The notes beneath the pieces are model-generated. The model did not search any database and was not told where the DNA came from. It saw nothing but the letters and a program-made list of their open reading frames with translations. This document shows, in pieces, positions 42,257-53,255 of a stretch of 64,000 nucleotides of DNA (position 1 is the first letter of the stretch; each line of letters opens with the position of its first letter). Source of the DNA: Anaerococcus prevotii DSM 20548 (GTDB taxonomy: Bacteria > Bacillota > Clostridia > Tissierellales > Peptoniphilaceae). A program made the translations under genes and the position numbers. Location of the stretch: assembly GCF_000024105.1 (NCBI RefSeq), contig NC_013171.1, positions 926,501-990,500 on the forward strand, given 5' to 3'.

Positions 42257-43745
42257 ACTGCTGATACTCTTAGTATCGATTATCGTCTTATCGTCATGTA
42301 CTAATAGTAAAAGCGAAGAATTAAATAATCTAATCCAAATGCCTCAGCAAGAATCGCCATCTATTACAGGGACTTGGAGGGTAAAAGAGGTAAAAAGCAA
42401 GAAAGATTCGTCTGAAGATCAAATACCGAATCAAGGGGACTTGATTTATATTGACAAAAACCTTGTAGCCATAGATGATTCATATGCTTTTCCTCCGGTA
42501 TTTTCATCCAAGTATGTGAACTTGTCAAAATATCTCAAAAATAGAGGAATAGATAATATAAAGGTATCTAAAGACAAGAACTCTGTAATAATAAATGCTT
42601 CCCAAGGGCAATTATTTTCAAAAGATTTTATAAAACAAAGCGATTTATCTATGTTTTATATAATAAATGACAGCTTAGTAGTTTTAGAGAAAGTCTCTAA
42701 CAAAGTTGATTCAAAAATCTTAAACAGCTATTCTAAAAAGGCCAGCAAGGAAAGGACGACCAATCCAGAAGGAGAGGATGTAGCAGAAGATCAAGCAATC
42801 ACCTTAGGTGTTAGAGAAAGGGTTGATGAAAGTAGTGATTATGTATCATATAATTATTATACATATTTAATTAGAATCAAAGATAATGGGAATATTTCTT
42901 ACAAAAAAGCCTATAATATCTTTGTAAACGATAAGGACGAGTATTGGTCAATCAATACTAATAGCAATAACATTACAAACAATTATGATGAACTTGTAGC
43001 TTTTCCGGTTAGAATTAGAGATAAAATAGGAAATCCTTCTACAAGAAGCAGATATTCCTTCAAAGATATTAATCTTAATATGCGACTAAACTATGTTTCT
43101 AATGAATTCATATCAATAGACTATACTAGCCTAGTAAATGATAATCCTATAAGAAAATATGCTATTCTTGAAACAAAAAATCTAAAAGACGGCAAGTTTT
43201 TATCCCTTCAAGAGTTCACGGGTGAGGAAGATTCGGATTTGATATTTAAGGAAAGAGTTTTGGACGAGGCTAACTCTAATTTTAAGAATTTAGATGAAAA
43301 AAATATTCCTTTTGATAATACGAATTTTGGTATAGTAAGGAATCAGGGACAATGGATATTCCAATCTTCTATCTTTACAGGAGATGGAGAGAACTTTGAA
43401 CAAAACTTTTTTCCTATGGAAATAGCAATTGGTAGCCAAATGCTAAATAAGAAGTCTAACAAAGATACAAAAGATTCCCTAACAAGAGATCAGGTTAGAA
43501 ATATTAATGCGCAATTTAAAGACTATCATATAATATCTAATGGGAAATACATCCTAATACAAACTCCAGATGAGATTTTAATCCATAAGATAAGGGATAA
43601 TATGATAGATAAGAATCCCACATTTTCTATACCAACTATGAATTCTACAACAATTGTATCTATCGATGAACAGTCTGCTAGCTCTGCTGAAAATTTGGAG
43701 TCAGCATTTACTAATTATAACGAAATAATAGAAGAGCAACGTTAA
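42240..43745 (+). CDS. Lipoprotein linked to two-component system
   Basis: The ~501-aa protein begins with a basic end, hydrophobic stretch LLILLVSIIVLSSC and a lipobox (LSSC), so it is exported and lipid-anchored. The rest is a large extracellular region of unknown fold, rich in Asn, Asp and Lys. It overlaps the kinase gene, as YycH-like accessory proteins do, so it may modulate the sensor. I start it at ATG 42240, 7 nt after CGAGG; ATG 42234 and 42249 are alternatives. Confidence 0.72.
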   Translation: MKKMYRLLILLVSIIVLSSCTNSKSEELNNLIQMPQQESPSITGTWRVKEVKSKKDSSEDQIPNQGDLIYIDKNLVAIDDSYAFPPVFSSKYVNLSKYLKNRGIDNIKVSKDKNSVIINASQGQLFSKDFIKQSDLSMFYIINDSLVVLEKVSNKVDSKILNSYSKKASKERTTNPEGEDVAEDQAITLGVRERVDESSDYVSYNYYTYLIRIKDNGNISYKKAYNIFVNDKDEYWSINTNSNNITNNYDELVAFPVRIRDKIGNPSTRSRYSFKDINLNMRLNYVSNEFISIDYTSLVNDNPIRKYAILETKNLKDGKFLSLQEFTGEEDSDLIFKERVLDEANSNFKNLDEKNIPFDNTNFGIVRNQGQWIFQSSIFTGDGENFEQNFFPMEIAIGSQMLNKKSNKDTKDSLTRDQVRNINAQFKDYHIISNGKYILIQTPDEILIHKIRDNMIDKNPTFSIPTMNSTTIVSIDEQSASSAENLESAFTNYNEIIEEQR

Positions 43746-43750
43746 TTCAC

Positions 43751-43780
43751 TTGACTAAGTATAAGTTTTTCTGTTATCAT
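43751..43780 (+). promoter_or_regulatory. Promoter of rdgB operon
   Basis: TTGACT (43751-43756), 18-nt spacer, TATCAT (43775-43780), ahead of AAGGAG and ATG 43797. Confidence 0.65.
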
Positions 43781-43796
43781 TTTATAAGGAGAATAT

Positions 43797-44375
43797 ATGG
43801 AATTACTATTTGCAACAGCTAACAAAGATAAATTAATAGAAGTTAAAAAAATGCTAGCTAATGATTTGATTAAAATGCCTATAGATATTGGAATTGAGAA
43901 TTTTGATGTTATTGAAGATGGAGATACACTCGAAGAAAATTCATATAAAAAAGCACATGAGCTTCATGAATTAACAGGCAAACCAGTTTTTGCAGATGAT
44001 ACAGGGCTTTTTGTAAAATCTTTAGATAATAGGCCAGGCATACATTCTCATAGGTATGCGTCAGCCAACGCTACTTATGAAGATAACCGTAAGAAGTTAT
44101 TAGAAGAATTATCTGATAAAGATGATAGGAGTGCCTACTTTGAGACTGTTATTTCATATATAGACCCAAAGGGAGAAGTGCTTTATTTTACTGGAAGACT
44201 TTATGGACATATAAGCGAGATAGAGAGGGGTAAAGGAGAATTTGGCTATGATAAAATTTTCATACCTGAAGATTCTCAAAATACCCTAGCCGAGTTAACT
44301 ATAGAAGAAAAAAACCAAATTTCACATAGGGCAAGGGCCATGGAAAAGTTCAAGAAATACTTAGGTGAGATATGA
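43797..44375 (+). CDS. rdgB: XTP/dITP diphosphatase (non-canonical purine NTP pyrophosphatase)
   Basis: The 192-aa enzyme removes ITP and XTP from the nucleotide pool. ATANKDKL (6-13), FADDTGLFV (~64-72) with its metal Asp, RPGIHSHRYA and GEFGYDKIF(IP) (~142-152) are Ham1/RdgB motifs. Length is standard. It overlaps the next gene by 4 nt. Confidence 0.95.
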   Translation: MELLFATANKDKLIEVKKMLANDLIKMPIDIGIENFDVIEDGDTLEENSYKKAHELHELTGKPVFADDTGLFVKSLDNRPGIHSHRYASANATYEDNRKKLLEELSDKDDRSAYFETVISYIDPKGEVLYFTGRLYGHISEIERGKGEFGYDKIFIPEDSQNTLAELTIEEKNQISHRARAMEKFKKYLGEI

Positions 44376-44842
44376 AAATTCTAGTAACAAGTGATACTCA
44401 TGGCATGTATGATGCAATAAGTGATTATATACTTTCACATGATGACATCGACTTATTAATCCATGCTGGAGATGGTCTTGAAGACGTAGAAAAAATTTAT
44501 TATGAAACTGGTATAGCTCATTATGCTGTTAAGGGGAATAATGACTATTTCATTGAAGAAGATTATGAAAAAGTTATAAATTTAGGAGACAAAAAGATCT
44601 TTCTAAGCCATGGCCATAGGTATAATATTGACTTTACCTATGAAAACATCTTGGAAAAAGCAAAGCAGGAATCTTGTGATATCATTATATTTGGTCATAT
44701 TCACAAATATGTAAACGAAATAAAAAATGGAATACTGCTTTTAAACCCTGGATCTCCTTACTTAGCTAGAGATGGATTTTATGGTTTTGTAATATTAGAG
44801 ATTGATGATAAAATAAAGTTAAATAGGATTGAGTTAAATTAA
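44372..44842 (+). CDS. YfcE-type metallophosphoesterase
   Basis: The 156-aa protein has SDTHG (7-11), HAGD (~31-34), GNND (~55-58), SHGHR (~74-78) and GHIHK (~106-110), the full metal-binding set of the YfcE/MJ0936 family. The substrate is a small phosphodiester, not defined here. The rdgB-yfcE pairing is common in Firmicutes. Confidence 0.92.
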   Translation: MKILVTSDTHGMYDAISDYILSHDDIDLLIHAGDGLEDVEKIYYETGIAHYAVKGNNDYFIEEDYEKVINLGDKKIFLSHGHRYNIDFTYENILEKAKQESCDIIIFGHIHKYVNEIKNGILLLNPGSPYLARDGFYGFVILEIDDKIKLNRIELN

Positions 44843-44852
44843 GGAAGGAATT

Positions 44853-45257
44853 ATGACTGGATTAATAAATTTAGTTTCCCAATACTCATCTAGGCTTGCA
44901 ATAGTACCTATTGTATCTTTTATAATGGCAGCGATATCTATAGTTATCTATTTCATTAATAAAAAAAGGATTGTCAAATTCATTCCTTCATTAGCGGTAG
45001 GTGGATTGGCATTAATTATTGGAATAATTTCTATTACGATTTTCACAAGTAACTCTGGCTTGAATATGGCTTGGATTGCCATATTTTTGGGATCTGCCTC
45101 TATAGTTGGTATAATAGTTTGTTTTCTTATAGAACTTGTTGTAGATATAAGAAATAAAGTAGAAGACATAGAATCCAATGATGAGAAAAGATCATCTAAA
45201 GAAAGAGTAGCCAAGAAGAGAAATTTTAGGAAAAAATCAGATAAGAAGGAAAAGTAA
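44853..45257 (+). CDS. Small membrane protein, unknown
   Basis: The 134-aa protein has three hydrophobic helices (~18-32, ~46-64, ~73-92) and a basic, charged C-terminal tail (EKRSSKERVAKKRNFRKKSDKKEK; part). It resembles small DUF4190-like or accessory membrane proteins, but I recognise no family. It is 10 nt after the phosphoesterase gene and 1 nt before the HAD gene. Confidence 0.6.
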   Translation: MTGLINLVSQYSSRLAIVPIVSFIMAAISIVIYFINKKRIVKFIPSLAVGGLALIIGIISITIFTSNSGLNMAWIAIFLGSASIVGIIVCFLIELVVDIRNKVEDIESNDEKRSSKERVAKKRNFRKKSDKKEK

Positions 45258-45258
45258 A

Positions 45259-46002
45259 ATGAAAAAAAGAACGGCAGCGTTTTTTGATATTGATGGAACT
45301 CTTTTTAGAAATTCCCTCCTAATTGAGCATTTCATAAAACTTACAGAAGATGGAATTCTTCCCAAAGAAATTTGGACTAATGAGATTGGTCCATTATACG
45401 ATAAATATCAAAATAGACTTGGCGCCTATGAGGACTATCTAGATAAGGCAGCTTTAGTTTATCAAAAAAGTATGATAGGGCTTGATAGGGATATTATAGA
45501 GAAATATTCGAAGCTCGTTATAGAAGAAAATAAAAATAAAGTTTATATGGTGACGAGAAAGGCTGTCGAAAAACACAAGATGAAAGGTGATTTGATTTTT
45601 TTCATCTCTGGTTCGCCAAATTTTCTAGTAGATCATTTTGCTAATTTCTACGGTGCAACAGAATCTATATCTACCGACTATGTTTTTGATGAAAATAATA
45701 AATTTTCTGGTAAAGTAATTCCTATGCGGGATGGCAATAGTAAGCTTTCAGCTATAAAAGATTTAGATAATAGATATGAAATAGACTTAGAAAATTCTTT
45801 CTCTTATGGAGATACAAATGGGGATATAACAATGTTTGAAATGGTTGGCAATCCTCATGCAATAAATCCAAGCTACGAGCTTATTAACAAGCTATTGTCT
45901 AGAGAAGAGCTTAAAGAAAAAGCAGTTATAAACATAGAAAGAAAAGATGTGAATTATAATTTTCGACTAGGAGATATGGTCGTAGAATTCAATAAGTTTT
46001 AA
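45259..46002 (+). CDS. HAD-IB-type phosphatase (SerB-like)
   Basis: The 247-aa enzyme has motif I FFDIDGTLF with D10 and D12, motif II ISGSP (~116-120), and motif III/IV SYGDTNGDITMFE (~177-189). The helical cap is inserted after motif I. Substrate could be phosphoserine or a phospholipid-related compound. It ends the rdgB operon; a long imperfect hairpin follows at 46039. Confidence 0.85.
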   Translation: MKKRTAAFFDIDGTLFRNSLLIEHFIKLTEDGILPKEIWTNEIGPLYDKYQNRLGAYEDYLDKAALVYQKSMIGLDRDIIEKYSKLVIEENKNKVYMVTRKAVEKHKMKGDLIFFISGSPNFLVDHFANFYGATESISTDYVFDENNKFSGKVIPMRDGNSKLSAIKDLDNRYEIDLENSFSYGDTNGDITMFEMVGNPHAINPSYELINKLLSREELKEKAVINIERKDVNYNFRLGDMVVEFNKF

Positions 46003-46038
46003 GAGTTTAATGAATATTATTTTATTATAAAATTGATT

Positions 46039-46107
46039 TTGGCTAAATAGAAAGAAAAATATACAAAGATAAATTTTTCATGAATATTATTTCTTTTGTT
46101 TAGCTAT
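46039..46107 (+). other. Long imperfect hairpin after HAD gene
   Basis: GCTAAATAGAAAG...TAT (46039-46059) is nearly complementary to ATATTATTTCTTTTG...AGC (46085-46105), then TATTTTTG follows. It probably ends transcription, though it is AT-rich and weak. Confidence 0.45.
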
Positions 46108-46183
46108 TTTTGTTCCCTAGTAGAAAAATTATTGATTTTTTCATCTGATTTTATGGTAAAATAATATATGAGGTAAGGAAGTA

Positions 46184-46897
46184 ATGAAGGCAGAATTAAG
46201 CGAAAATTATCCAATAATTGAAAAACTTGAATATAATTTTTTAATAAATGAAGATATATACTCATTGAATACGCTTATGTCTTTGTTACATGATAAAAAC
46301 TTTGTTTATTTTTCTAAAAATAGTTTTTATGTTAAAGATTATGTTCTAAAGAACCTTAAAAAATATTTTTGGAACCTAAGAGATATTGATCAAGTCATTG
46401 ACTCATTAGATAGGTTGCTTGGTCAAGATATTTATAGATATGAATATATTATATCTATAAAAGCTCAATATAGGGCCTTTAGAGATAAGAAGGCAGTCGA
46501 TAAACTAGAGTACAAGCTGATTGATGATTTGGGTGTGAATTACCTGATTGAAAGTACGAATTTTCACTACAATAGATTTGATCCTAAAATTATTGAAATT
46601 TCTGATAATTTTAAGAGAAATATTTATAATAATAGGGGATTAGTAAAAGAACTTAATAAAGATATTAAAGTCTATGCTGATATGATTATAAGGGATAAGA
46701 TTTATAATATAGATACGACGACCCACAAGCAGCTAAGTTTTGACACTGATTCTATTTATACAGAAGATATAACAAGCCAACAATCGAAGAAAATGTATGA
46801 AAAAACTCTTAACTATTTGTATAAATCTATCGTAGATACCTACGCAGAGTATTATTTTAGAGGTTTAATTAGAGAGGTGTTTAAAAGGTATCAATAG
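46184..46897 (+). CDS. Unrecognised protein before ruvC
   Basis: The 237-aa product is rich in Tyr, Asp, Asn and Lys, helical, with no membrane segment and no motif I can assign. A promoter with an extended -10 (TGGTAAAAT, 46154-46162; TTGATT at 46132) lies upstream. It is followed by a hairpin terminator at the stop codon. It is a lineage-specific gene as far as can be seen; do not infer a DNA-repair role from neighbours alone. Confidence 0.65.
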   Translation: MKAELSENYPIIEKLEYNFLINEDIYSLNTLMSLLHDKNFVYFSKNSFYVKDYVLKNLKKYFWNLRDIDQVIDSLDRLLGQDIYRYEYIISIKAQYRAFRDKKAVDKLEYKLIDDLGVNYLIESTNFHYNRFDPKIIEISDNFKRNIYNNRGLVKELNKDIKVYADMIIRDKIYNIDTTTHKQLSFDTDSIYTEDITSQQSKKMYEKTLNYLYKSIVDTYAEYYFRGLIREVFKRYQ

Positions 46898-46917
46898 GGC
46901 ATAGAGCCCTTTTTATT
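46896..46917 (+). terminator. Terminator overlapping a stop codon
   Basis: AGGGC/GCCCT stem with ATAGA loop and TTTTTATTTT. The ruvC ATG starts only 9 nt further. Confidence 0.75.
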
Positions 46918-46926
46918 TTGAAGATT

Positions 46927-47421
46927 ATGAGGATATTAGGAATAGATCCAGGTATTGCCATTATGGGATACGGGGTAATTGAATTTAAAGAAAATAAGAT
47001 TAAAGTATTGGAAAATGGAGTTGTAACCACTTCATCTAAGACTAAAACAGGCAAAAGATTAGAACTCTTGTATGATAATTTGCACGAAATTATAGAGGAG
47101 TTTAAGCCGGATGAGTTTGCAATTGAGGAGTTGTTTTTTAATTCAAATGTGAAGACAGCCATAATTGTAGGACACGCAAGAGGAATTCAGGTTCTTTGCG
47201 CTCAACAGAAGGGACTTCCTATTTATGAATACACACCCCTACAAATCAAACAAGCTATAACTGGTTATGGTAGGGCTAGCAAAAGTCAGATGCAACTAAC
47301 GATTACCCAATTATTGAATCTAAAAGCAATCCCAAAACCAGATGATGCTGCAGATGCCTTATCTGTTGCCCTATGCCATGCTCTAAGCCAGAGATTTAAA
47401 GAAAGGTACAGGTTAAATTAA
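46927..47421 (+). CDS. ruvC: Holliday junction resolvase RuvC
   Basis: The 164-aa nuclease cuts Holliday junctions moved by RuvAB. Metal residues are in GIDPG (D7), AIEELFF (~66-72) and DDAADALSVALCH (~140-152). I prefer ATG 46927 to the in-frame TTG 46918. Only GAAG is available as ribosome site, because a terminator lies directly upstream. ruvA follows with a 1-nt overlap. Confidence 0.94.
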   Translation: MRILGIDPGIAIMGYGVIEFKENKIKVLENGVVTTSSKTKTGKRLELLYDNLHEIIEEFKPDEFAIEELFFNSNVKTAIIVGHARGIQVLCAQQKGLPIYEYTPLQIKQAITGYGRASKSQMQLTITQLLNLKAIPKPDDAADALSVALCHALSQRFKERYRLN

Positions 47422-48008
47422 TGATTTCATATATAATAGGTCATGTTAGGTCGATTAAAGAAGATAGTTTTATTATTGAAAATAACAATATGGGTTATTT
47501 AATATTTTCTTCCCTAAAAACCTTGTCTAATATAGAGATAAATAACGAATATAAGATTTATACTTCCATGCAAGTCAGAGAAGATGATATATCTTTGTTT
47601 GGATTTTTTACAAAAGATGAGCTAGAGATGTTTACTCTCTTAACTTCTGTTTCTACAATTGGGCCAAAGATTGCTATGGGAATCCTATCGTCCATTTCTG
47701 TTAATGAAATAAAAACTGCAATAATTAACAACGATATAGACAAACTAACAGTTGCAAAAGGAATAGGGAAAAAATCTGCTTCAAGGATTATCTTAGAGCT
47801 TGTAGATAAGGTTAAGAAGATGGACTTTGTACCTGTAGAAAACATCGAGCTTAATAGTAAGGATAACGAAGAGATTGATGTCGCAAGAGAAGCTCTCCTT
47901 AACCTTGGTTATGAGAAAAATGATGTTGAGAAAGTTTTATTTGAGCTTAAAGATACAGACTTAAGCCTTGAAGGACTTGTCAAAGAAAGTCTTAAGAGAT
48001 TGATATAG
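47421..48008 (+). CDS. ruvA: Holliday junction branch-migration protein RuvA
   Basis: The 195-aa protein forms the tetramer that holds the junction. The OB domain (MISYIIGHVRSIKED...), the two helix-hairpin-helix units (TIGPKIAMGILSS, AKGIGKKSASRIILEL, ~107-122) and the C-terminal RuvB-binding three-helix domain (REALLNLGYEKNDVEKVL) are present. Standard length. It is between ruvC and ruvB. Confidence 0.96.
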   Translation: MISYIIGHVRSIKEDSFIIENNNMGYLIFSSLKTLSNIEINNEYKIYTSMQVREDDISLFGFFTKDELEMFTLLTSVSTIGPKIAMGILSSISVNEIKTAIINNDIDKLTVAKGIGKKSASRIILELVDKVKKMDFVPVENIELNSKDNEEIDVAREALLNLGYEKNDVEKVLFELKDTDLSLEGLVKESLKRLI

Positions 48009-48016
48009 GTGATTAG

Positions 48017-49024
48017 ATGTATGATGAAAATGAAAGAATAGTTGGAAGCAACGAACAAATAGAAGATTTACAAGAAGAAAGTTGCATTAGACCAAGGTGG
48101 TTAAAGGATTATATCGGTCAGGATAAGGTAAAAGAAAAGCTTGATATCTTTATACAATCATCGCTTTCTAGAAATGAACCCCTAGACCATGTCTTGCTGC
48201 AAGGACCGCCAGGCTTAGGTAAGACAACCCTTTCTACTATTATCGCTAATGAATTGGGCGTTAATTTAAGAGTGACAAGTGGGCCTGCCATTGAAAGACC
48301 TTCAGACCTTGCAAGTATTCTTACAAATTTAGCTGAAGGGGATGTTCTTTTTATAGATGAAATCCACAGGATAAATAGGTCAGTAGAAGAAATATTGTAT
48401 TCAGCCATGGAAGATTTTGTTCTAGATATTATTGTAGGTAAGGGCCCAAATGCCCAATCGATTAGGATTGATTTAGCTAAGTTTACTCTAATCGGAGCAA
48501 CTACAAGGGCTGGTATGCTTTCAGCGCCACTAAGAGATAGGTTTGGAGTCCTTCTTGCCCTTAACTTGTATGATACTAAAGATCTAACTACAATAGTTAA
48601 AAGGTCAGCACAGATACTTGATATTCCTATAGATGATAAGGGAGCTCTGGAAATTGCTCGAAGATCTAGGGGTACACCAAGGATTGCCAATAGACTTCTA
48701 AAAAGAGTCAGAGACTTCGCTATAGTTAAGGCTGATGAGAAAATCGACTTCGAAACTAGTAAAAGAGGTCTCGAACTTTTAGAAATCGATCCTATGGGCC
48801 TTGATACTATGGATAAGAAAATAATAATGACAATGTATGATAATTTTGGCGGAGGTCCTGTTGGAGTAGATACTATAGCTGCCTCTACTGGAATTGAAAA
48901 TGTGACAATTGAAGATGTATACGAACCATATTTGTTACAAATTGGCTTTATTTCAAGAACTCCAAGAGGAAGAGTTTTGACTAGAAAAGCTTATGAACAT
49001 TATGGACTTAAGATAGAGGAGTAA
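48017..49024 (+). CDS. ruvB: Holliday junction helicase RuvB
   Basis: The 335-aa AAA+ motor has Walker [10 protein letters not shown] (63-71), Walker B LFIDEIHR (~111-118), sensor GATTRAGML and arginine finger region RDRFG (~170-180), and a winged-helix C-terminus (TPRGRVLT). It lies 8 nt after ruvA with GGTGATTAG before the ATG and completes the ruvCAB set. Confidence 0.97.
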   Translation: MYDENERIVGSNEQIEDLQEESCIRPRWLKDYIGQDKVKEKLDIFIQSSLSRNEPLDHVLLQGPPGLGKTTLSTIIANELGVNLRVTSGPAIERPSDLASILTNLAEGDVLFIDEIHRINRSVEEILYSAMEDFVLDIIVGKGPNAQSIRIDLAKFTLIGATTRAGMLSAPLRDRFGVLLALNLYDTKDLTTIVKRSAQILDIPIDDKGALEIARRSRGTPRIANRLLKRVRDFAIVKADEKIDFETSKRGLELLEIDPMGLDTMDKKIIMTMYDNFGGGPVGVDTIAASTGIENVTIEDVYEPYLLQIGFISRTPRGRVLTRKAYEHYGLKIEE

Positions 49025-49025
49025 G

Positions 49026-51174
<2,149 letters not shown>

Positions 51175-51175
<1 letters not shown>

Positions 51176-51444
51176 TGAAGATAGAATATTTAACACTCAT
51201 AATATTAATCGTATATTTTTATAAAATAAGTATAAAAGATAGTATATCTGAATCCAAAAACAAGAAATTTATTCAAGAAAACCTTAAGATTGGTTCTTAT
51301 GTTGTAATTATGTCAGGAATAATTGGTGAAGTTATAAATATTGATGAGTCGACTGTAATAATTGTAAGTGGAAATAGAGAGCATAGATCCTATCTTAGAA
51401 TAGAAAAAGATTCAATCAAAAAGATAATTGATAGACCAAATTAA
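51175..51444 (+). CDS. yajC: YajC-like preprotein translocase accessory protein
   Basis: The 89-aa protein has an N-terminal membrane helix (YLTLIILIVYFYKIS) and the YajC pattern LKIGSYVVIMSGIIGEVINIDESTVIIVSG. The classic 'GG' between 'TSG' and 'GxV' is altered to SGIIG. secD and secF, which usually follow it in Clostridia, are absent; a terminator and a new promoter come next instead. Confidence 0.85.
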
Positions 51445-51449
51445 GGAGG

Positions 51450-51470
51450 GAGGCTTTGGCCTCTTTTCTT
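51450..51470 (+). terminator. Terminator after yajC
   Basis: GAGGC/GCCTC stem with a TTTG loop, T-rich tail. It ends the ruv-que-tgt-yajC operon. Confidence 0.75.
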
Positions 51471-51477
51471 TATAAGA

Positions 51478-51505
51478 TTGATTAAAGAAGTATAGTTTAT
51501 ATAAT
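51478..51505 (+). promoter_or_regulatory. Promoter of recJ operon
   Basis: TTGATT (51478-51483), 16-nt spacer, TATAAT (51500-51505), then AAAGGAAGG before ATG 51521. Confidence 0.75.
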
Positions 51506-51520
51506 TAGAAAGGAAGGGCT

Positions 51521-53251
51521 ATGGCTAATTGGTATATATATAATAAGAAAGAAAACTATATTAATAATTTAAAAAATAAAGATATAACTAAGTTAGAAGC
51601 CCTTATCTTGGCCAATAGAGATATTGTAGATCCATTTGTCGTTGATATGTTTATTAATCCAAGCTTGGATAAACTCCATGACCCCTTTATGTTAAAAGAT
51701 GTGGATAAGGCTATAGATTTAATAATTGAAACAATACAAAATAATGGAGAGATTCGAATCTTTGGAGACTATGACCAAGACGGCATCGCCTCTGTAATGA
51801 CTCTCCTTGATGGCTTATTATTTTACTATGATAATATAAGTTATGATATACCCCATAGGGTAGAAGATGGTTATGGCATTTCAAATAATATGAGCGAGAA
51901 GGCTATAGCTGATAAGGTAAGTTTGGTAATAACTTGTGATAATGGAATCACTGGTTTTGACCAAGTAAAGAAACTAAAAGAGAATAATATTAATGTAATT
52001 GTTACTGACCACCATCAGATAGAAAAGGAAGATAATGATGGTTGGGTCAACCAAATTTTGCCTGATGCTGATTGTGTAATTAATCCACATAGGCTCGATA
52101 GCAGCTATCCCTTCAAGGACTTGTGTGGAGCAGGAGTTGCCTTTAAGCTAATGCAAGCATTGTATATGAAACTTGAAGGAGATTTTGAATATCTTTTTTC
52201 TCTCCTCGAATATGTTGCTATGGGAACGGTTTGCGATATTGTTTCGTTAACTGATGAAAATAGAATATTTGTTATAGAGGGATTAAAAAGACTAAATGCA
52301 ACAGAAAAATATGCTATTAAAGCCCTACTTGAAGAAGCAGGATGGAGGAAGGAAATTAACGAGTACACTTTAGGATTTATCCTAGGACCTTTGATGAATG
52401 CAACAGGTAGACTAAGCACCGCAAAACTGGCTATAGAGCTCTTGATGGAAGAAGACATCGATAAGATACATGAGTATGCAAATGAACTTGTAAATCTAAA
52501 TAACAAAAGAAAGTCCCTAACTGAAGAGGGAATTAATAAGTGTATAAAGATTGCAGAAGATAAGTCTTATGATAAAGATGATGTTATTGTTATTTATGAG
52601 CCTTCTATTGATGAAAGCATATGTGGGATAGTTGCAGGCAGGATAAAGGAAAAATATTATAGGCCTACTATAATCCTTACTAATTCTTCAAAAGAAGGAG
52701 TTCTTAAAGGATCTGGCAGGTCTATAGAGACTTATAATATGCACGATGCAATTGTTCCTTTCGATCATAAATTGGAATCATTCGGAGGCCACCCTATGGC
52801 GTGCGGCTTATCAATTAAGGTTGATATTTTGGATGAGTTTAGAATTTTTTTGAATAAGAACTCAAATCTTAGCAAAAAGGATTTGGAGGAAGTCATTAAT
52901 ATCGACACTCAAATCAAACTATCAAATCTCTCTTTAGAGTTTGCAGAAAGTCTTGAAAGCCTAAGCCCCTTTGGGAAGGATAATCCGAGACCTATTTTTG
53001 CTAATAAGGGTGTAGATATAGCCGACATTGCAATGATAGGAAAAGATAAAAAGACCATGAGGATGAAATTATTCCAAAACGGAAACTATTATAATGCTAT
53101 CAAGTTCAATGCTCTTGATGATTATGAGTATTTATCTTTAAAGTTTGATGGGAAAATTAAGGGTAACAAAATTGATATAGTTTATTATCCTGATGTAAAT
53201 GAGTTCAGAGGTAATAGGACTTTACAAATAAAATTGATTGATATAAGGTGA
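51521..53251 (+). CDS. recJ: Single-strand DNA exonuclease RecJ
   Basis: The 576-aa 5'-3' exonuclease has DHH motifs: FGDYDQDGIAS (~79-89), TCDNGITG (~138-145), VTDHHQI (~160-166) and the later GxGRS-type segment GSGRSIETYNMHDA plus FGGHPMACGL of DHHA1. A C-terminal OB part follows. It is shorter than the ~780-aa Bacillus RecJ, lacking the extra C-terminal domain. It starts a new operon with relA. Confidence 0.95.
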   Translation: MANWYIYNKKENYINNLKNKDITKLEALILANRDIVDPFVVDMFINPSLDKLHDPFMLKDVDKAIDLIIETIQNNGEIRIFGDYDQDGIASVMTLLDGLLFYYDNISYDIPHRVEDGYGISNNMSEKAIADKVSLVITCDNGITGFDQVKKLKENNINVIVTDHHQIEKEDNDGWVNQILPDADCVINPHRLDSSYPFKDLCGAGVAFKLMQALYMKLEGDFEYLFSLLEYVAMGTVCDIVSLTDENRIFVIEGLKRLNATEKYAIKALLEEAGWRKEINEYTLGFILGPLMNATGRLSTAKLAIELLMEEDIDKIHEYANELVNLNNKRKSLTEEGINKCIKIAEDKSYDKDDVIVIYEPSIDESICGIVAGRIKEKYYRPTIILTNSSKEGVLKGSGRSIETYNMHDAIVPFDHKLESFGGHPMACGLSIKVDILDEFRIFLNKNSNLSKKDLEEVINIDTQIKLSNLSLEFAESLESLSPFGKDNPRPIFANKGVDIADIAMIGKDKKTMRMKLFQNGNYYNAIKFNALDDYEYLSLKFDGKIKGNKIDIVYYPDVNEFRGNRTLQIKLIDIR

Positions 53252-53255
53252 TGAT

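Noticed and set aside
48118-48690. 190-codon open frame on the minus strand
   Set aside because: It lies wholly antisense to ruvB, has serine/isoleucine-biased composition and no ribosome site; it mirrors ruvB codon use.
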